From contig NZ_CP114035.2 of NCBI RefSeq assembly GCF_026898135.2, positions 4,753,501 to 4,817,500 of the forward strand: 64,000 bases of DNA, given 5' to 3'. Position 1 is the first letter of the stretch, and each line of letters opens with the position of its first letter. This DNA comes from Pseudomonas fortuita. GTDB lineage: Bacteria > Pseudomonadota > Gammaproteobacteria > Pseudomonadales > Pseudomonadaceae. The position numbers and the translations under genes were made by a program. Positions 53,557-63,929 of this stretch are shown in pieces. The notes under the pieces were generated by a model that was given only the letters and a program-made list of their open reading frames with translations, searched no databases and was not told where the DNA came from.

Positions 53557-54231
53557 TCAAACATACCGCGTAGGGTCTGGTACCTCAGCCGCCTTGAAGC
53601 CGTCGGCGCGCAGGCGGCAGCTGTCGCATTTGCCACAGGCGCGGCCATCATCGTCGGCCTGGTAGCAGGAAACGGTCAGGCTGTAATCCACGCCACGGGC
53701 CATGCCGGCCTGCACGATCTGCGCCTTGCTCATGTTTTGCAGCGGCGCCTGAATACGGAAGCCCTGCCCTTCTACGCCCGCCTTGGTAGCCAGGTTGGCC
53801 ATGCGCTCGAAGGCTTCGACAAACTCGGGACGGCAATCGGGATAACCGGAGTAATCCACGGCATTGACGCCGATGAAGATGTCACGCGCCTCCAGCACTT
53901 CTGCCCAGCCCAGGGCCAGCGACAGGAACACGGTATTTCGCGCCGGCACGTAGGTGACCGGGATGCCTTCGCTTGGGGCTTCAGGTACGTCGATGCTGCT
54001 GTCGGTCAACGCCGAACCACCGATACCGTCGAGGTTCAGGCCGATTACCTTGTGCTCGACCACGCCCAGGTCCCGGGCGACACGGGCAGCTGCATTCAGC
54101 TCGGCACGGTGGCGTTGGCCATAGTCGAAGCTCATGGTGTAGCAGCTGTAGCCTTCGGCCTTGGCCATGGCTACGACGGTGGCGGAATCAAGGCCGCCAG
54201 ACAGCAGGATTACTGCGCGTTTCTCAGTCAT
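53557..54231 (-). CDS. queC: 7-cyano-7-deazaguanine synthase
   Basis: A 224-residue ATP-dependent enzyme converting carboxy-deazaguanine to preQ0 for queuosine tRNA modification. The PP-loop [17 protein letters not shown] is at the start. The C-terminal zinc site uses the cysteines of [20 protein letters not shown] near 190. Full length. It lies 16 bases downstream of queE, so the two steps of the pathway are encoded in one operon. No preQ1 riboswitch was recognised upstream. Confidence 0.96.
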   Translation of the reverse strand: MTEKRAVILLSGGLDSATVVAMAKAEGYSCYTMSFDYGQRHRAELNAAARVARDLGVVEHKVIGLNLDGIGGSALTDSSIDVPEAPSEGIPVTYVPARNTVFLSLALGWAEVLEARDIFIGVNAVDYSGYPDCRPEFVEAFERMANLATKAGVEGQGFRIQAPLQNMSKAQIVQAGMARGVDYSLTVSCYQADDDGRACGKCDSCRLRADGFKAAEVPDPTRYV

Positions 54232-54247
54232 GTGCTTTTACTCTCAA

Positions 54248-54895
54248 TCAACGTCCGGGTTCGTCGTTCCACAGCAGCTTGTGCAACTGCAGCTGGAAAC
54301 GTACGGGCAGGTTGTCGGCAACGATCCAGTCGGCCAGGTCGCTTGCGCTCACCTGGTGGTGGCTTGGCGAAAACAGCACCTCGCCGGCGCGCTCGGCCAG
54401 GTTGTACTGGATCAACTTGGAGACAGCCCAGTCATAGTCCTCGCGCGAGCAGATGACGAACTTGACCTGGTCGTTGCGGGTGAGCTGCTCGATGTTCTCG
54501 TAGCGGTTACGGTGGGACTCTTCCGACCCAGGGGTCTTGAGGTCGACCACACGGCTGACGCGCACATCGGTGCCCGAGATATCCAGGGCGCCACTGGTCT
54601 CCAGCGAGACCTCATAGCCGGCGTCGCACAGTCGTTGCAGCAACGGCAAGGCATTCGGCTGGGCCAGCGGCTCGCCACCTGTCACGCACACGTAGCGAGG
54701 CTTGAAGCCGGCAACCTGCTCAAGGATCGAATCGAGGGTACGAACAGTGCCGCCAGTGAAGGCATAGGCACTGTCGCAGTACTGGCAGCGCAGGGGGCAG
54801 CCGGTAAGGCGCACGAATACGGTGGGCAGGCCAGCCGTTCGCGTTTCACCCTGCAAAGAGTAAAAGACTTCTGTGATGCGTAATGTGTCTTGCAT
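54248..54895 (-). CDS. queE: 7-carboxy-7-deazaguanine synthase
   Basis: A 215-residue radical SAM enzyme producing CDG from tetrahydropterin in queuosine synthesis. ITEVFYSLQGETRTAGLPTV precedes the cluster motif TGCPLRCQYCDSAYAF (CxxxCxxC) near residue 30. VCVTGGEPLAQPNAL is the SAM-binding loop. ATG 54895 is used; the GTG at 54904 adds three residues without a better ribosome site. It is separated from cpoB by a strong terminator, so its own promoter must lie within 120 bases upstream. Confidence 0.94.
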   Translation of the reverse strand: MQDTLRITEVFYSLQGETRTAGLPTVFVRLTGCPLRCQYCDSAYAFTGGTVRTLDSILEQVAGFKPRYVCVTGGEPLAQPNALPLLQRLCDAGYEVSLETSGALDISGTDVRVSRVVDLKTPGSEESHRNRYENIEQLTRNDQVKFVICSREDYDWAVSKLIQYNLAERAGEVLFSPSHHQVSASDLADWIVADNLPVRFQLQLHKLLWNDEPGR

Positions 54896-55015
54896 GCTCG
54901 CCACGGGCGTGACAGCTAAACAGGCTGCCCGCCTCCGTCAGGCACTGTCGCGGACTCGACATGGCGTTATCCGCAGCAGCGTGTTTACGAAAAAAGGGCA
55001 GTGATTCTAACGAAA

Positions 55016-55038
55016 AAACCCGCGACTGGCGCGGGTTT
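55016..55038 (-). terminator. Terminator of the tol-pal-cpoB operon
   Basis: A 9-bp perfect stem (AAACCCGCG with CGCGGGTTT) with a 5-base loop, followed on the minus strand by a T-rich run, 26 bases after the cpoB stop. Confidence 0.9.
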
Positions 55039-55063
55039 CTTTCGAGCGGTACAGCTGCAGGGC

Positions 55064-55870
55064 TCAGAGCTTCTGCAAGTCACGCTGGGCCAGCTGCGCG
55101 GCGGAGGTGCCGGGGTACTGGGTGATGACCTGCTGCAGGATGCCCTTGACCTTGTCGGTGTGGCCCATGCGGCGCTCGACATCGGCCAGTTTGTACAGCG
55201 AATCCGGCACCTTGCTGTGCTTGGGATACTTCTGGCTGACCTGGGCGAAGGCCTGGCTGGCAGCCGGAAGGTCGCCTTTGGCCAGGTTCACTTCACCCAG
55301 CCAGTACTGGGCGTTGCCGGCGTACTGGCTGTTGGGGTACTTGCGCAGGAAGGCATTGAAGGCCTGGCTGGCCTTGTCGAAGTCTTTCTGCTTGATCAGG
55401 TCGAAAGCAGCATCGTAGTAGAGCTTTTCTTTCGCGGGATCACCAGGCTCGCTACTGGCGGCCGGTTGTTGCGCAGCAGCACCAGCTGCTGCAGCGGGGG
55501 CGGCATTTGAAGCACCACCACCGGAGGAATTGTCAGGGGTCGCGGCAGGTGCAGCGCCACTGTTGATGCGACGGTCCAGGTCCTGGTATCGCTCCAGGTT
55601 TTCCTGCTTCATGCGCGACACATCGTTCTGCAGCTCTTCGATGATGCCTTGCTGGCGGGAAAGCTGGTCCTGCATCTGTTGCAGCTGCATGAACAGCTGG
55701 CCCTGTGCAGAGGCAGGGGCCGAAGCCCCTGACCCGGCATAGGCGCCGCTCGTGCCATAACCCACAGGCGGATAGCTGCCTGCGTTGTCATCTACTACAG
55801 GGACCTCAGCCCAGGCCGCGAGCGGCAGGCTGAGTGCGAGGACGGTTACTACACGGCGGCACATACGCAT
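55064..55870 (-). CDS. cpoB: Cell division coordinator CpoB (YbgF)
   Basis: A 268-residue periplasmic protein that links the Tol system with PBP1B during division. A signal peptide (ends AAWAEVP near residue 22) is followed by a trimerising coiled coil (LFMQLQQMQDQLSRQQGIIE and ELQNDVSRMKQENLERYQDL). An Ala/Gly/Pro-rich linker comes next, then C-terminal TPR repeats (FDKASQAFNAFLRKYPNSQY and YAGNAQYWLGEVNLAKGDLP). It is the last gene of the Tol-Pal operon, six bases after pal. Confidence 0.95.
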   Translation of the reverse strand: MRMCRRVVTVLALSLPLAAWAEVPVVDDNAGSYPPVGYGTSGAYAGSGASAPASAQGQLFMQLQQMQDQLSRQQGIIEELQNDVSRMKQENLERYQDLDRRINSGAAPAATPDNSSGGGASNAAPAAAAGAAAQQPAASSEPGDPAKEKLYYDAAFDLIKQKDFDKASQAFNAFLRKYPNSQYAGNAQYWLGEVNLAKGDLPAASQAFAQVSQKYPKHSKVPDSLYKLADVERRMGHTDKVKGILQQVITQYPGTSAAQLAQRDLQKL

Positions 55871-55876
55871 AAGAAC

Positions 55877-56377
55877 TTACTTACGCAGTTCTACGCGACG
55901 GTTCTGAGCCCAGGATTGCTCGTCGTTGCCAGTGGCAACAGGACGCTCTTCACCGTAGGAGACCAGTTCCAGCTGAGCAGGGGAAACACCCTGCAGAACC
56001 AGGTAGCGTTGAACGGCCTTGGCACGACGCTCACCCAGAGCCATGTTGTACTCGCGGGTGCCGCGCTCGTCGGTGTTGCCTTCCAGGACAACGCGGTTGC
56101 CGTTGGACTTCAGGTCCTTGGCGTGAACGTCCAGAGCGCGCATGGCTTCTGGCTTCAGGTCCGAGCTGTCGTATTCGAAGTAGAAGGTGGTGATTGCGCG
56201 CAGGGCGGCTTCTTCGCTCAGGGAGCCGTCAACAGCGCCAGTGTTGGCACCGTAGCCAGCGTTCGGATCTACAGCAGCGCCTTCGCCTGCGTTGTCACCG
56301 CCCTTCGAGGAGCAACCTACAGCTACAGCCATGGCCAGAGCCAGCGCAGCGAATTTACCAAACTTCAGCATTTCCAT
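55877..56377 (-). CDS. pal: Peptidoglycan-associated lipoprotein Pal
   Basis: A 166-residue outer-membrane lipoprotein. The lipobox is AVAVGC (cysteine about residue 22), and the OmpA-like domain contains [20 protein letters not shown] and the peptidoglycan-binding block [20 protein letters not shown] near 105. It anchors the outer membrane to peptidoglycan and binds TolB. ATG 56377 is chosen because AGGAG lies 7 bases upstream; a second ATG is two codons later, and the longer frame reaches back past the ribosome site. Confidence 0.96.
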   Translation of the reverse strand: MEMLKFGKFAALALAMAVAVGCSSKGGDNAGEGAAVDPNAGYGANTGAVDGSLSEEAALRAITTFYFEYDSSDLKPEAMRALDVHAKDLKSNGNRVVLEGNTDERGTREYNMALGERRAKAVQRYLVLQGVSPAQLELVSYGEERPVATGNDEQSWAQNRRVELRK

Positions 56378-56431
56378 CGTGAAACTCCTAATGAAACCCC
56401 AGTGTGTTAAGCAAAACGTATTACGCCGCAA

Positions 56432-57733
56432 TCAGTTCAGGTAAGGGGACCAGGACGGTTCTCTGACTTCGCCTTGAGCGGTAGGAAGTGGGAGCCTCAC
56501 GCGGCCATTAAGCGACACGAGCATCAAGACTCCCCGGCCCTGCTGGCGGGTGGCGTAGATTAGCATGGTGCCGTTTGGCGCAACAGTGGGAGACTCATCA
56601 AGACTTGTTTCCGAGAGAATCTTTACACTTCCGCGTTGCAAGTCCTGTGCCGCCACTTTGAAGTTGGTAAAGCCCTGTTGGCGATGGATCATCACCAGGG
56701 TCTTTTCGTCAGCCGACAGTTTCGGGTTGGCGTTGTAGTTACCCACGAAGGTGACGCGCTCGGCACCACCACCGCTGACCGATTGTTTGTAGATCTGCGG
56801 CTTGCCGCCACGGTCGGACGTGAAGTAAAGGGTATTGCCGTCTTTACCCCAGAACGGCTCGGTGTTGATACCCGGGCCTGCGGTAACTCGGCTGATCTGG
56901 CGCGACGCCACGTTCATCACATAGATGTCAGGGTTGCCGTCCTTCGACAGCACGAACGCCAGGCGCGAACCATCAGGCGACCAGGCTGGCGCACCGTTCA
57001 GGCCTTCGAAGTTGGTCACCTGCTCGCGGCGGCCAGTGTCGATGTTCTGAATGAAGATGCGCGGACGCTTCTGCTCGAACGACACATAGGCGATACGCTT
57101 GCCATCCGGTGCAAAGCGAGGCGACAGGATCGGCTCGCGCGATTGCAGCAGGGTGACCGCACGCGCACCGTCGTAGTCCGAACGCTGCAGCGTGTAGCGG
57201 GTGTTGTTGGTGGAGAAACGCTCGGCGGTCACGTACAGCATACGGGTTGAGAACGCGCCCTTGATGCCGGTGAGCTTCTCGAACGACTGGTCGGCAATGT
57301 AGTGCGCCATATCACGCAACTGGTCGGTGCTGCCCGCCACGCTACCGGTCAGCACTTGCTGCTCGGTGGCGACGTTGAACAGCGCGTACTGTACCTGCAG
57401 GCGACCGCCGGACGGCACGATGCTGCCAACCATCACGTACTGGGCACCCAGTGCTTTCCAGTCACGGAAGATCACTTCGCTGGCCTGCGACGGCTGGCTG
57501 ATCATGTTCTGCCGCGGAATCGGCGAGTAGTACCCGGAGTTGCGCAGATCGTTGCCGATGATATCGGCAATGTCTTCGGGCAGCACGCTGCCGCCCTGCA
57601 AGCCGAACGGCACTACCGCGATGGGTGTTGCCCGGTCGCTGCCGCTGGTGACCAGGATGTTCTTTTCCTCTGCCACCGCCATGCCTGCCACGCAGCAGAG
57701 CATGACCAGCAGTCCTCTCAGACGTTTAATCAC
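56432..57733 (-). CDS. tolB: Tol-Pal system protein TolB
   Basis: A 433-residue periplasmic protein. A signal peptide ([16 protein letters not shown]) is followed by a TolB N-terminal domain with [20 protein letters not shown] and a six-bladed beta propeller (repeated SPDG-type motifs, for example [20 protein letters not shown] and [20 protein letters not shown]). It shuttles between TolA and Pal. Its start overlaps the tolA stop by 4 bases (ATGA). Confidence 0.97.
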   Translation of the reverse strand: MIKRLRGLLVMLCCVAGMAVAEEKNILVTSGSDRATPIAVVPFGLQGGSVLPEDIADIIGNDLRNSGYYSPIPRQNMISQPSQASEVIFRDWKALGAQYVMVGSIVPSGGRLQVQYALFNVATEQQVLTGSVAGSTDQLRDMAHYIADQSFEKLTGIKGAFSTRMLYVTAERFSTNNTRYTLQRSDYDGARAVTLLQSREPILSPRFAPDGKRIAYVSFEQKRPRIFIQNIDTGRREQVTNFEGLNGAPAWSPDGSRLAFVLSKDGNPDIYVMNVASRQISRVTAGPGINTEPFWGKDGNTLYFTSDRGGKPQIYKQSVSGGGAERVTFVGNYNANPKLSADEKTLVMIHRQQGFTNFKVAAQDLQRGSVKILSETSLDESPTVAPNGTMLIYATRQQGRGVLMLVSLNGRVRLPLPTAQGEVREPSWSPYLN

Positions 57734-58848
57734 AACGCTAGATCCTCAGGTGTAAATGTCATCTTGAACGAACGATATTGGTTGAAATCGCTCGGCTTCA
57801 TACCCTGCATCTCGGTCAAACGACCAATGTTCTTCACCGCAGCCACCGCCGAACTGTCATACGGGCCGTCACCACTGGAACGGGCCACGCTGACACTGGT
57901 GATGGTGCCGTCCGGCAACATGTTGATCTGCAGGACCACCGTCATGCCCTTGCGCGCGGAAGGCGGACGTGCCCAGCCCTCGGCCGCGCGCATGCGGATC
58001 AGGTCGTCGAAGTCGCCGGCCACCTGGTCACCCTGCTCGTCGGCCAGCGCCTGCTGCCGCTCGGTGGTGTCGGACAACAGCTCGGCCAAGGCCTGGGCTT
58101 TTTTGTCTTCTGCCGCCTTGCGGGCCGCTTCCTGTGCCTTTTTCTTCTGGGCGTCTGCAGCGGCCTTTTTCTTGGCCTCTTCAGCTGCCTTTTTCTTGGC
58201 GTCCTCGGCCGCCGCTTTCTTCTTGGCGTCCTCGGCTGCTTTCTTCTTGGCCTCTTCGGCAGCCTTTTTCTTGGCGTCCTCGGCGGCTTGCTTCTTCGCC
58301 TCTTCAGCGGCCTCTTTCTTGGCCTCTTCTTCGGCTTTTTTCTTGGCTTCTTCCTCGGCCTTTTTCTTGGCGATGTCGGCCTGCTGCTTCTCGGCGGCCT
58401 TCTTAGCCTCTTCGGCCTTCTTGGCTTCTGCGGCTTTCTTGGCCTCGGTAGCCTTGGCGGCTTCGGCAGCCTTGGCAGCGTCCTCGGCTTTTTTCGCCTC
58501 GGCGGCTTCGCGAGCCTCTTCGGCCTTTTGAGCGGCGTCGGCCTTCTTTTGTTCCGCGGCCTTCACGGCCTCCTGTTCGACCTTCTTCTGCTCCAGTTGC
58601 TCGACCTCGGTCTGGCGCGAAGCGGTTTTCTTCGCCTCCCCGGCAATCTTCTGATTGGTCTGGGTGGTCGCCTGGCTCTTGGATTTGAGCTGGTACAGGG
58701 TAGCCTGAACAATCGGCTTGGAAGGCGGCAGTTCTGGCGTCATGGCAAAACTGACGAACAGCATGGCGAACACCAGCACATGCAGGCCGATGGCCCAGAC
58801 ACTGGGCCAGAAGTAGCTTTCCGAGGCGGATGGCTCTCGCTGTTGCAT
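57730..58848 (-). CDS. tolA: Tol-Pal system protein TolA
   Basis: A 372-residue protein spanning the periplasm. One N-terminal transmembrane helix (about residues 17-36) is followed by a very long Ala/Lys/Glu-rich helical region (about 80-255) made of imperfect [15 protein letters not shown] units. The C-terminal globular domain ([20 protein letters not shown], then the [10 protein letters not shown] end) is TolA/TonB-like. It transmits proton-motive energy from TolQR to TolB-Pal. The repetitive DNA of the helical region explains long antisense open frames here. Confidence 0.96.
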   Translation of the reverse strand: MQQREPSASESYFWPSVWAIGLHVLVFAMLFVSFAMTPELPPSKPIVQATLYQLKSKSQATTQTNQKIAGEAKKTASRQTEVEQLEQKKVEQEAVKAAEQKKADAAQKAEEAREAAEAKKAEDAAKAAEAAKATEAKKAAEAKKAEEAKKAAEKQQADIAKKKAEEEAKKKAEEEAKKEAAEEAKKQAAEDAKKKAAEEAKKKAAEDAKKKAAAEDAKKKAAEEAKKKAAADAQKKKAQEAARKAAEDKKAQALAELLSDTTERQQALADEQGDQVAGDFDDLIRMRAAEGWARPPSARKGMTVVLQINMLPDGTITSVSVARSSGDGPYDSSAVAAVKNIGRLTEMQGMKPSDFNQYRSFKMTFTPEDLAL

Positions 58849-59300
58849 CAGGGCGCCTCGGTAATCAGGCCAACGTTACCGACACCGGCCTTCTGCAACC
58901 CGCCCATGGCACCCATGACCGCGCCATAGTCGACAGCCTTGTCGCCACGAATGAACACCTGGGTTTGCTTGCCCTGGTCACGGCCGGCAGCAATGATCTT
59001 GGTCACTGCATTGGTCATGTCAGGCAAGGTCATGGCCTTGTCCATCTGCTTGTCGGTATCGACTTCGCTGCCAAGGTTCCAGTAGTAGGTTTTGTCGGCC
59101 TTGATGGAAATGGTGAGGATCTGGACGTTGTTGTCCTGCGGCAAGGCTTCACTGGAAACCTTGGGCAGGTCGACCTTCACGCCCTGGTTGAGCATGGGCG
59201 CCGTCACCATGAAGATGACCAGCAGCACCAGCATCACGTCGATGTAGGGCACCACGTTCATCTCGGCGACGGGCTTGCGTTTGTGGCGAACTCGGGCCAT
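58848..59300 (-). CDS. tolR: Tol-Pal system protein TolR
   Basis: A 150-residue ExbD/TolR-family protein with a single transmembrane helix (PYIDVMLVLLVIFMVTAPML). The conserved proton-path aspartate is in the YIDVMLVLL segment near residue 23. The periplasmic domain follows. It forms the TolQR motor. Its stop shares a base with the tolA start (TGATG), and it begins 14 bases after tolQ. Confidence 0.97.
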   Translation of the reverse strand: MARVRHKRKPVAEMNVVPYIDVMLVLLVIFMVTAPMLNQGVKVDLPKVSSEALPQDNNVQILTISIKADKTYYWNLGSEVDTDKQMDKAMTLPDMTNAVTKIIAAGRDQGKQTQVFIRGDKAVDYGAVMGAMGGLQKAGVGNVGLITEAP

Positions 59301-59314
59301 GGGCTTCTACCTGA

Positions 59315-60010
59315 TTACTCTTCGCTGGTGTGCACTTTGCGGTGCAGGATCGCCTGGAACTCGTCGGCGAAGGTGTAGTAACGACCGATCAGCACTTCGC
59401 TGCGCGCGGCAAAACGGTTGTAGGCGATTACCGCCGGGATTGCTGCAAACAGGCCAATGGCGGTGGCGATCAGCGCTTCGGCGATCCCCGGGGCAACGGT
59501 TGCCAGGGTGGCCTGCTGGGCACTGGCCAGGCCGCGGAAGGAGTTCATGATGCCCCATACGGTACCAAACAGGCCGATGTACGGGCTGGTGGAACCGACG
59601 GTGGCCAGGAACGGCAGGCTCTGCTCGAGTTTTTCTTCCTCGCGCGAGATGGCAACGCGCATGGCACGGCCAACGCCTTCCATGACCGCGTCAGGGTCAA
59701 CGCCCGGCTGCTGACGCAGGCGCGAGAACTCTTTGAAGCCGGCACGGAAGACCTGCTCCACGCCAGAATCCGGGTCGGGGTTGCTGCCTGCCTGGCGGTA
59801 CAGCTTGGACAGGTCGATGCCCGACCAGAAGCGCTCCTCGAAGGCATCCAGCGCACGACGACCAGCGCGCAGCATGGTGCTGCGCTGAAAGATCATGATC
59901 CATGAGGTGACCGAGGCGGCCACCAGAATCAGCATTACCAGCTGTACCACCACGCTGGCATTGCTGACCAGACTCCACATGGAGGTATGGTCGACGACGT
60001 TAGCTTCCAC
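59315..60010 (-). CDS. tolQ: Tol-Pal system protein TolQ
   Basis: A 231-residue MotA/TolQ/ExbB-family channel protein with three transmembrane segments. WSLVSNASVVVQLVMLILVA is the first, and LATVGSTSPYIGLFGTVWGI near residue 140 contains the proton-path threonines. A third follows at VAPGIAEALIATAIGLFAAI. The start is GTG 60010, supported by AGGAG 7 bases upstream and by the ybgC stop 3 bases away. Confidence 0.96.
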   Translation of the reverse strand: MEANVVDHTSMWSLVSNASVVVQLVMLILVAASVTSWIMIFQRSTMLRAGRRALDAFEERFWSGIDLSKLYRQAGSNPDPDSGVEQVFRAGFKEFSRLRQQPGVDPDAVMEGVGRAMRVAISREEEKLEQSLPFLATVGSTSPYIGLFGTVWGIMNSFRGLASAQQATLATVAPGIAEALIATAIGLFAAIPAVIAYNRFAARSEVLIGRYYTFADEFQAILHRKVHTSEE

Positions 60011-60012
60011 GC

Positions 60013-60465
60013 TTATTCTCCTGCATTCGATTGATTACCCGAGCCGTCCGCCGCAAAGGCGTCGCGCAGCTGGGGGGGTATGGCTCGGGGTTTGAAAGTG
60101 TCGGCGCGCACGGCGGCCACCAGGAACTGCCCTTCGCAAAGCAGCGTTTCATCCTTTTCCCGCCAGACCTGCTGTACAAAACGCAGGCTGGCGCGATTGA
60201 GTTCAAGTACGTGCGCGGTCACCCGCAATTCGTCATCCAGCCGCGCCGGCGCGTGATAACGCGCTTCGCTGGAATGGACCACGAACAGCAGGTTGTCTTC
60301 AGCCAGCTGCGACTGGGAAAACCCCAGGTGCCGCAAGCGTTCGGTGCGCGCGCGCTCCATGAATTTCAGGTAGTTGACGTAATACACCACACCGCCCGCA
60401 TCGGTATCTTCGTAATAGACGCGACAACGGTGTGCGAACGGTTCGAGCTGATTTTGCGCGCGCAT
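60013..60465 (-). CDS. ybgC: Tol-Pal-associated acyl-CoA thioesterase YbgC
   Basis: A 150-residue hot-dog fold thioesterase. The catalytic segment [20 protein letters not shown] near residue 12 is typical of YbgC, with the aspartate in the DTDAGG motif. It hydrolyses short- or medium-chain acyl-CoA or acyl-ACP and is the first gene of the Tol-Pal operon in most gammaproteobacteria. A promoter for the whole operon is expected in the 125 bases between ybgC and ruvB. Confidence 0.94.
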   Translation of the reverse strand: MRAQNQLEPFAHRCRVYYEDTDAGGVVYYVNYLKFMERARTERLRHLGFSQSQLAEDNLLFVVHSSEARYHAPARLDDELRVTAHVLELNRASLRFVQQVWREKDETLLCEGQFLVAAVRADTFKPRAIPPQLRDAFAADGSGNQSNAGE

Positions 60466-60590
60466 ACTCTAGTGCTTACTCCTCAGCTTGCCAATCCGCT
60501 GTGGCAACTGTTTTTTCTTCATTAATGTCTTATTGCCAGCGCACCCTTGGCATGCCAGCGGTAGGACCACGAAAAGTCGCTTTTGATCTG

Positions 60591-61637
60591 TCATTCATCG
60601 CCTGGCTCGGAAAAATCACCGCCCTCCCCCAAACGCCCGGGAATATTCAGGCCAAAGTGCAGGTAGGCATGCCGGGTGACCACGCGACCGCGCGGCGTGC
60701 GCATGATGTAGCCCTGCTGGATCAGGTACGGCTCCAGCACATCTTCGATGGTATGGCGCTCTTCGCTGATGGCCGCAGCCAGGTTGTCCACCCCTACCGG
60801 GCCGCCATCGAACTTCTCGATCATGGTCAGCAGCAGGCGGCGGTCGGAATGGTCGAAGCCACGTTCGTCGACATCCAGCAGGTTCAGCGCCATGTCGGCC
60901 ACGGCCTTGGTGATCTGGCCCTTGCCGCGTACCTCGGCGTAGTCGCGCACGCGGCGCAGCAGGCGGTTGGCGATACGCGGAGTGCCACGGGCACGTCGGG
61001 CAATCTCGTAGGCGCCCTGGTCTTCGATGACCAGGCCAAGGATGTTGGCCGAACGGCTGACGATGGTGGCCAGGTCCTTGTCGCTGTAGAACTCCAGGCG
61101 CTGGACAATACCGAAGCGGTCACGCAACGGGTTGGTGAGCATGCCGGCACGGGTGGTAGCCCCTACCAGGGTGAACGGTGGCAGGTCGAGTTTGATCGAG
61201 CGGGCCGCCGGGCCTTCGCCGATCATGATGTCGAGCTGGAAGTCCTCCATGGCCGGGTAGAGCACCTCTTCGACAACCGGTGACAAGCGGTGGATCTCGT
61301 CGATGAACAGCACGTCGTGCGGTTCGAGGTTGGTCAGCATGGCTGCCAGGTCGCCGGGGCGCTCGAGGATCGGCCCCGAGGTGCTTTTTACCGACACGCC
61401 CATTTCATGGGCAATGATGTTGGCAAGAGTAGTCTTGCCCAGCCCGGGCGGGCCAAAAATCAGCGTGTGGTCAAGCGACTCGCTGCGGCCACGGGCGGCC
61501 TGGATGAACAGTGCCATCTGCTCGCGCACCACCGGCTGGCCGATGTAATCGTCCAGGCTCAGCGGGCGAATCGCACGGTCCTGGACCTCTTCGCGGTCGC
61601 GGCCACTGGCGGCAATCAGGCGGTCGGCTTCGATCAC
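60591..61637 (-). CDS. ruvB: Holliday junction branch migration ATPase RuvB
   Basis: A 348-residue AAA+ motor that drives branch migration with Ruv[21 protein letters not shown] opens the N-terminal domain. Walker A is [12 protein letters not shown] near residue 63, Walker B is [11 protein letters not shown] near 112, the sensor GATTRAG follows, and the C-terminal winged helix is in [20 protein letters not shown]. Its start overlaps the ruvA stop by 4 bases. Confidence 0.97.
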   Translation of the reverse strand: MIEADRLIAASGRDREEVQDRAIRPLSLDDYIGQPVVREQMALFIQAARGRSESLDHTLIFGPPGLGKTTLANIIAHEMGVSVKSTSGPILERPGDLAAMLTNLEPHDVLFIDEIHRLSPVVEEVLYPAMEDFQLDIMIGEGPAARSIKLDLPPFTLVGATTRAGMLTNPLRDRFGIVQRLEFYSDKDLATIVSRSANILGLVIEDQGAYEIARRARGTPRIANRLLRRVRDYAEVRGKGQITKAVADMALNLLDVDERGFDHSDRRLLLTMIEKFDGGPVGVDNLAAAISEERHTIEDVLEPYLIQQGYIMRTPRGRVVTRHAYLHFGLNIPGRLGEGGDFSEPGDE

Positions 61638-62251
61638 TTGGTAATCATCCCTTTCAGGCTGCGGCGGATCAGCTCTTCACTGCCAAGGCCGGCCTTGTCC
61701 TTGATCGCAGCGATTGCCTTGCTCGCTTCCTGCGGCTTGTAACCCAGCGATACCAAAGCACTGACGGCATCTGCCTCGGCGCTGGACTCGCTGGCGGCTG
61801 GCAACGGGCCATCGGACACCAGGGTGAACATGGCCGGCGAGGTTTCCCAGGCCTTGAAACGGTCCTTGAGCTCGACCAGCAGGCGTTCGGCGGTTTTCTT
61901 GCCGACGCCGGGCACGCGCACCAGGGCCGACGTGTCCTGGGCCTGCACGCAGCGGACCAGCTCGTCGACTTCCAGGCCGGACATCAGCGCCAATGCCAAC
62001 TTGGGACCCACGCCATTGAGCCGGATAAGCTCGCGGAACAGCTCACGCTCGCGCTTTTCGGCAAACCCATAGAGCAAGTGGGCGTCTTCGCGCACGACCA
62101 GGTGGGTGTGCACGGTGACGGGTTCGCCCACCTTGGGCAGACGGTACAGCGTAGTCATGGGAACTTCCAGTTCGTAACCCACGCCGTTGACGTCGATAAT
62201 CAGGTGCGGCGGCTGTTTCTCCGCCAGGGTGCCGCGCAAACGTCCAATCAC
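61634..62251 (-). CDS. ruvA: Holliday junction DNA-binding protein RuvA
   Basis: A 205-residue protein that forms the tetramer recognising the four-way junction. An N-terminal OB-like domain ([20 protein letters not shown]) is followed by helix-hairpin-helix motifs ([20 protein letters not shown] and [20 protein letters not shown]). The C-terminal domain that contacts RuvB includes [16 protein letters not shown]. It sits 109 bases downstream of ruvC and is coupled to ruvB. Confidence 0.97.
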   Translation of the reverse strand: MIGRLRGTLAEKQPPHLIIDVNGVGYELEVPMTTLYRLPKVGEPVTVHTHLVVREDAHLLYGFAEKRERELFRELIRLNGVGPKLALALMSGLEVDELVRCVQAQDTSALVRVPGVGKKTAERLLVELKDRFKAWETSPAMFTLVSDGPLPAASESSAEADAVSALVSLGYKPQEASKAIAAIKDKAGLGSEELIRRSLKGMITK

Positions 62252-62360
62252 GTTCCGATCCTTCCTCTCGGGGAGCCGGTCAAAGACCGCTCAACCCTAT
62301 CAGCAAATGCAACGGGTGAACGCATCACCCGCACAAAATGTGTATCAGCGCATGAAGCGC

Positions 62361-62885
62361 CTACAGACGCAAGCGCCCGCCGCGCCGCCGCGCCGTGGCC
62401 AGGCCATGGGGCACCAGGCTGGAACGGGTGTGGGCGTGGCACAGGGCGATAGCCAGGGCGTCCGAGGCGTCGATCTGCGGCTTTTGCGTCAGTTTCAGCA
62501 GGTGCATGACCATCATCATCACCTGCTCCTTGTTGGCCCCACCGGTCCCAGCCACCGCTTGCTTGACCTGGGTGGCGCTGTATTCAGCGATTTCGAGCCC
62601 GGCTTCGGCGGCAGCGACGATGGCCGCGCCGCGTGCCTGGCCGAGCTTTAGCGCCGAATCGGCATTGCGGGCCATGAACACCCGCTCGATGCCCATGGTC
62701 ACCGGTTCGTGCTGGGCGATGATTTCACTGACACCACGAAAAACGATCTGCAGCCGCTCGTGCAGCTCGCCGCTGCCGGTGCGGATGCAGCCCGACGCCA
62801 CGTACTCGCAACCACGGGCGGTCTGGCGTACTACGCCGTAGCCGGTGATGCGCGAACCGGGGTCGATACCAAGAATCAGAGTCAT
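62361..62885 (-). CDS. ruvC: Crossover junction endonuclease RuvC
   Basis: A 174-residue resolvase that cuts Holliday junctions. The first catalytic aspartate is in [17 protein letters not shown] near residue 8. The other acidic residues are in [13 protein letters not shown] near 67 and the C-terminal [14 protein letters not shown] near 140. ATG 62885 gives the family start; the upstream extension runs into a REP palindrome and is discounted. It leads the ruvC-ruvA-ruvB operon. Confidence 0.96.
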   Translation of the reverse strand: MTLILGIDPGSRITGYGVVRQTARGCEYVASGCIRTGSGELHERLQIVFRGVSEIIAQHEPVTMGIERVFMARNADSALKLGQARGAAIVAAAEAGLEIAEYSATQVKQAVAGTGGANKEQVMMMVMHLLKLTQKPQIDASDALAIALCHAHTRSSLVPHGLATARRRGGRLRL

Positions 62886-62920
62886 AGTGCCTGTCGTAAA
62901 AATGATGCGTCTTTGCAAAC

Positions 62921-63026
62921 TGTACCGGCCCTTTCGCGGGTAAACCCGCTCCCACAGGTACTGCACCGCATTCGAACGCGGTGCAGTACCTGTGGGAGCG
63001 GGTTTACCCGCGAAAGGGCCGGTACA
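62921..63026. repeat. 106-base near-perfect palindrome (paired REP)
   Basis: Arms 62921-62969 and 62978-63026 are exact 49-base complements. Each contains the REP core CTTTCGCGGGTAAACCCGCT. The 8-base centre includes TTCGAA, so only one base pair of the whole element fails to match. It lies between yebC and ruvC, which are transcribed in the same direction. Confidence 0.93.
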
Positions 63027-63069
63027 GGCACTGAAAACTCAAAGAGCCGGCGTGGATCGCCAGGTCACC

Positions 63070-63816
63070 TTAGCCGAGGTTTTCCATGATCTCGTCGGAA
63101 ATCTGGGCATTGGAGTAGACGTTCTGCACGTCATCCAGGTCTTCGAGCATGTCGATCAGCTTGAGCACCTTTTCGGCACCGTCCTGGTCGAGCTCGGCGC
63201 TGGTGGTCGGCTGCATGACGATTTCCGCGTCAGCGGCCTTGAAACCCGCCTCTTCCAGGGCATTGCGCACGGCGTAGAAGCTGTTGAATGAAGTGAACAC
63301 GTCGAACGAGCCGTCATCGTTGGCCACCACATCGTCGGCATCGGCTTCCATCGCCGCTTCCATCAACGCGTCTTCTTCCACACCCGGGGCAAAGCTGAGC
63401 TGGCCTTTGCGCTCGAACAGATAGGCCACCGAACCGTCAGTGCCCAGGTTGCCGCCACACTTGGTGAAGGCATGACGCACGGCGGCGGCGGTACGGTTGC
63501 GGTTGTCGGTCATGGCTTCGACCATGATCGCCACGCCACCCGGGCCATAACCTTCGTAGCTGAGCTCTTCGACGTTGTCGCTTTCATTGGTGCCAGCACC
63601 ACGGGCCACGGCTCGGTCGATGATATCGCGGCTCATGTTGGCGCCCAGGGCCTTGTCCAGTGCCAGGCGCAGGCGCGGGTTGGATGCCGGGTCAGGGCCG
63701 CCCTGCTTGGCAGCGACCGTGAGCTCGCGGATCCACTTGGTGAAGACCTTGCCTCTCTTGGCATCCTGGCGCTCTTTGCGGTGCTTGATGTTCGCCCACT
63801 TGGAATGACCAGCCAT
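63070..63816 (-). CDS. yebC: YebC/PmpR family transcriptional regulator
   Basis: A 248-residue protein beginning [20 protein letters not shown], the invariant family opening. The conserved middle includes [20 protein letters not shown] and [20 protein letters not shown]. Members act as transcriptional regulators (for example PmpR in P. aeruginosa, a repressor of quorum sensing) or as translation factors that relieve stalling at proline runs. Gene order aspS-yebC-ruvC is widely conserved. Confidence 0.95.
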   Translation of the reverse strand: MAGHSKWANIKHRKERQDAKRGKVFTKWIRELTVAAKQGGPDPASNPRLRLALDKALGANMSRDIIDRAVARGAGTNESDNVEELSYEGYGPGGVAIMVEAMTDNRNRTAAAVRHAFTKCGGNLGTDGSVAYLFERKGQLSFAPGVEEDALMEAAMEADADDVVANDDGSFDVFTSFNSFYAVRNALEEAGFKAADAEIVMQPTTSAELDQDGAEKVLKLIDMLEDLDDVQNVYSNAQISDEIMENLG

Positions 63817-63848
63817 AACGACTCCGAATCCTTTGAATCACAAACAGC

Positions 63849-63920
63849 CCCGCCCCTGTACGGGGCGGGACGGGAAAATACCTGCGCCGAAACGCAAAGG
63901 CGCATCCATGTGGATGCGCC
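63849..63920. terminator. Two hairpins between aspS and yebC
   Basis: CCCGCCCC/GGGGCGGG (63849-63869, 5-base loop) and GGCGCATCCA/TGGATGCGCC (63899-63920, 2-base gap) lie between the aspS stop and the yebC start. Neither has a long T run, so partial read-through is likely. Confidence 0.6.
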
Positions 63921-63929
63921 CGGGACCGC

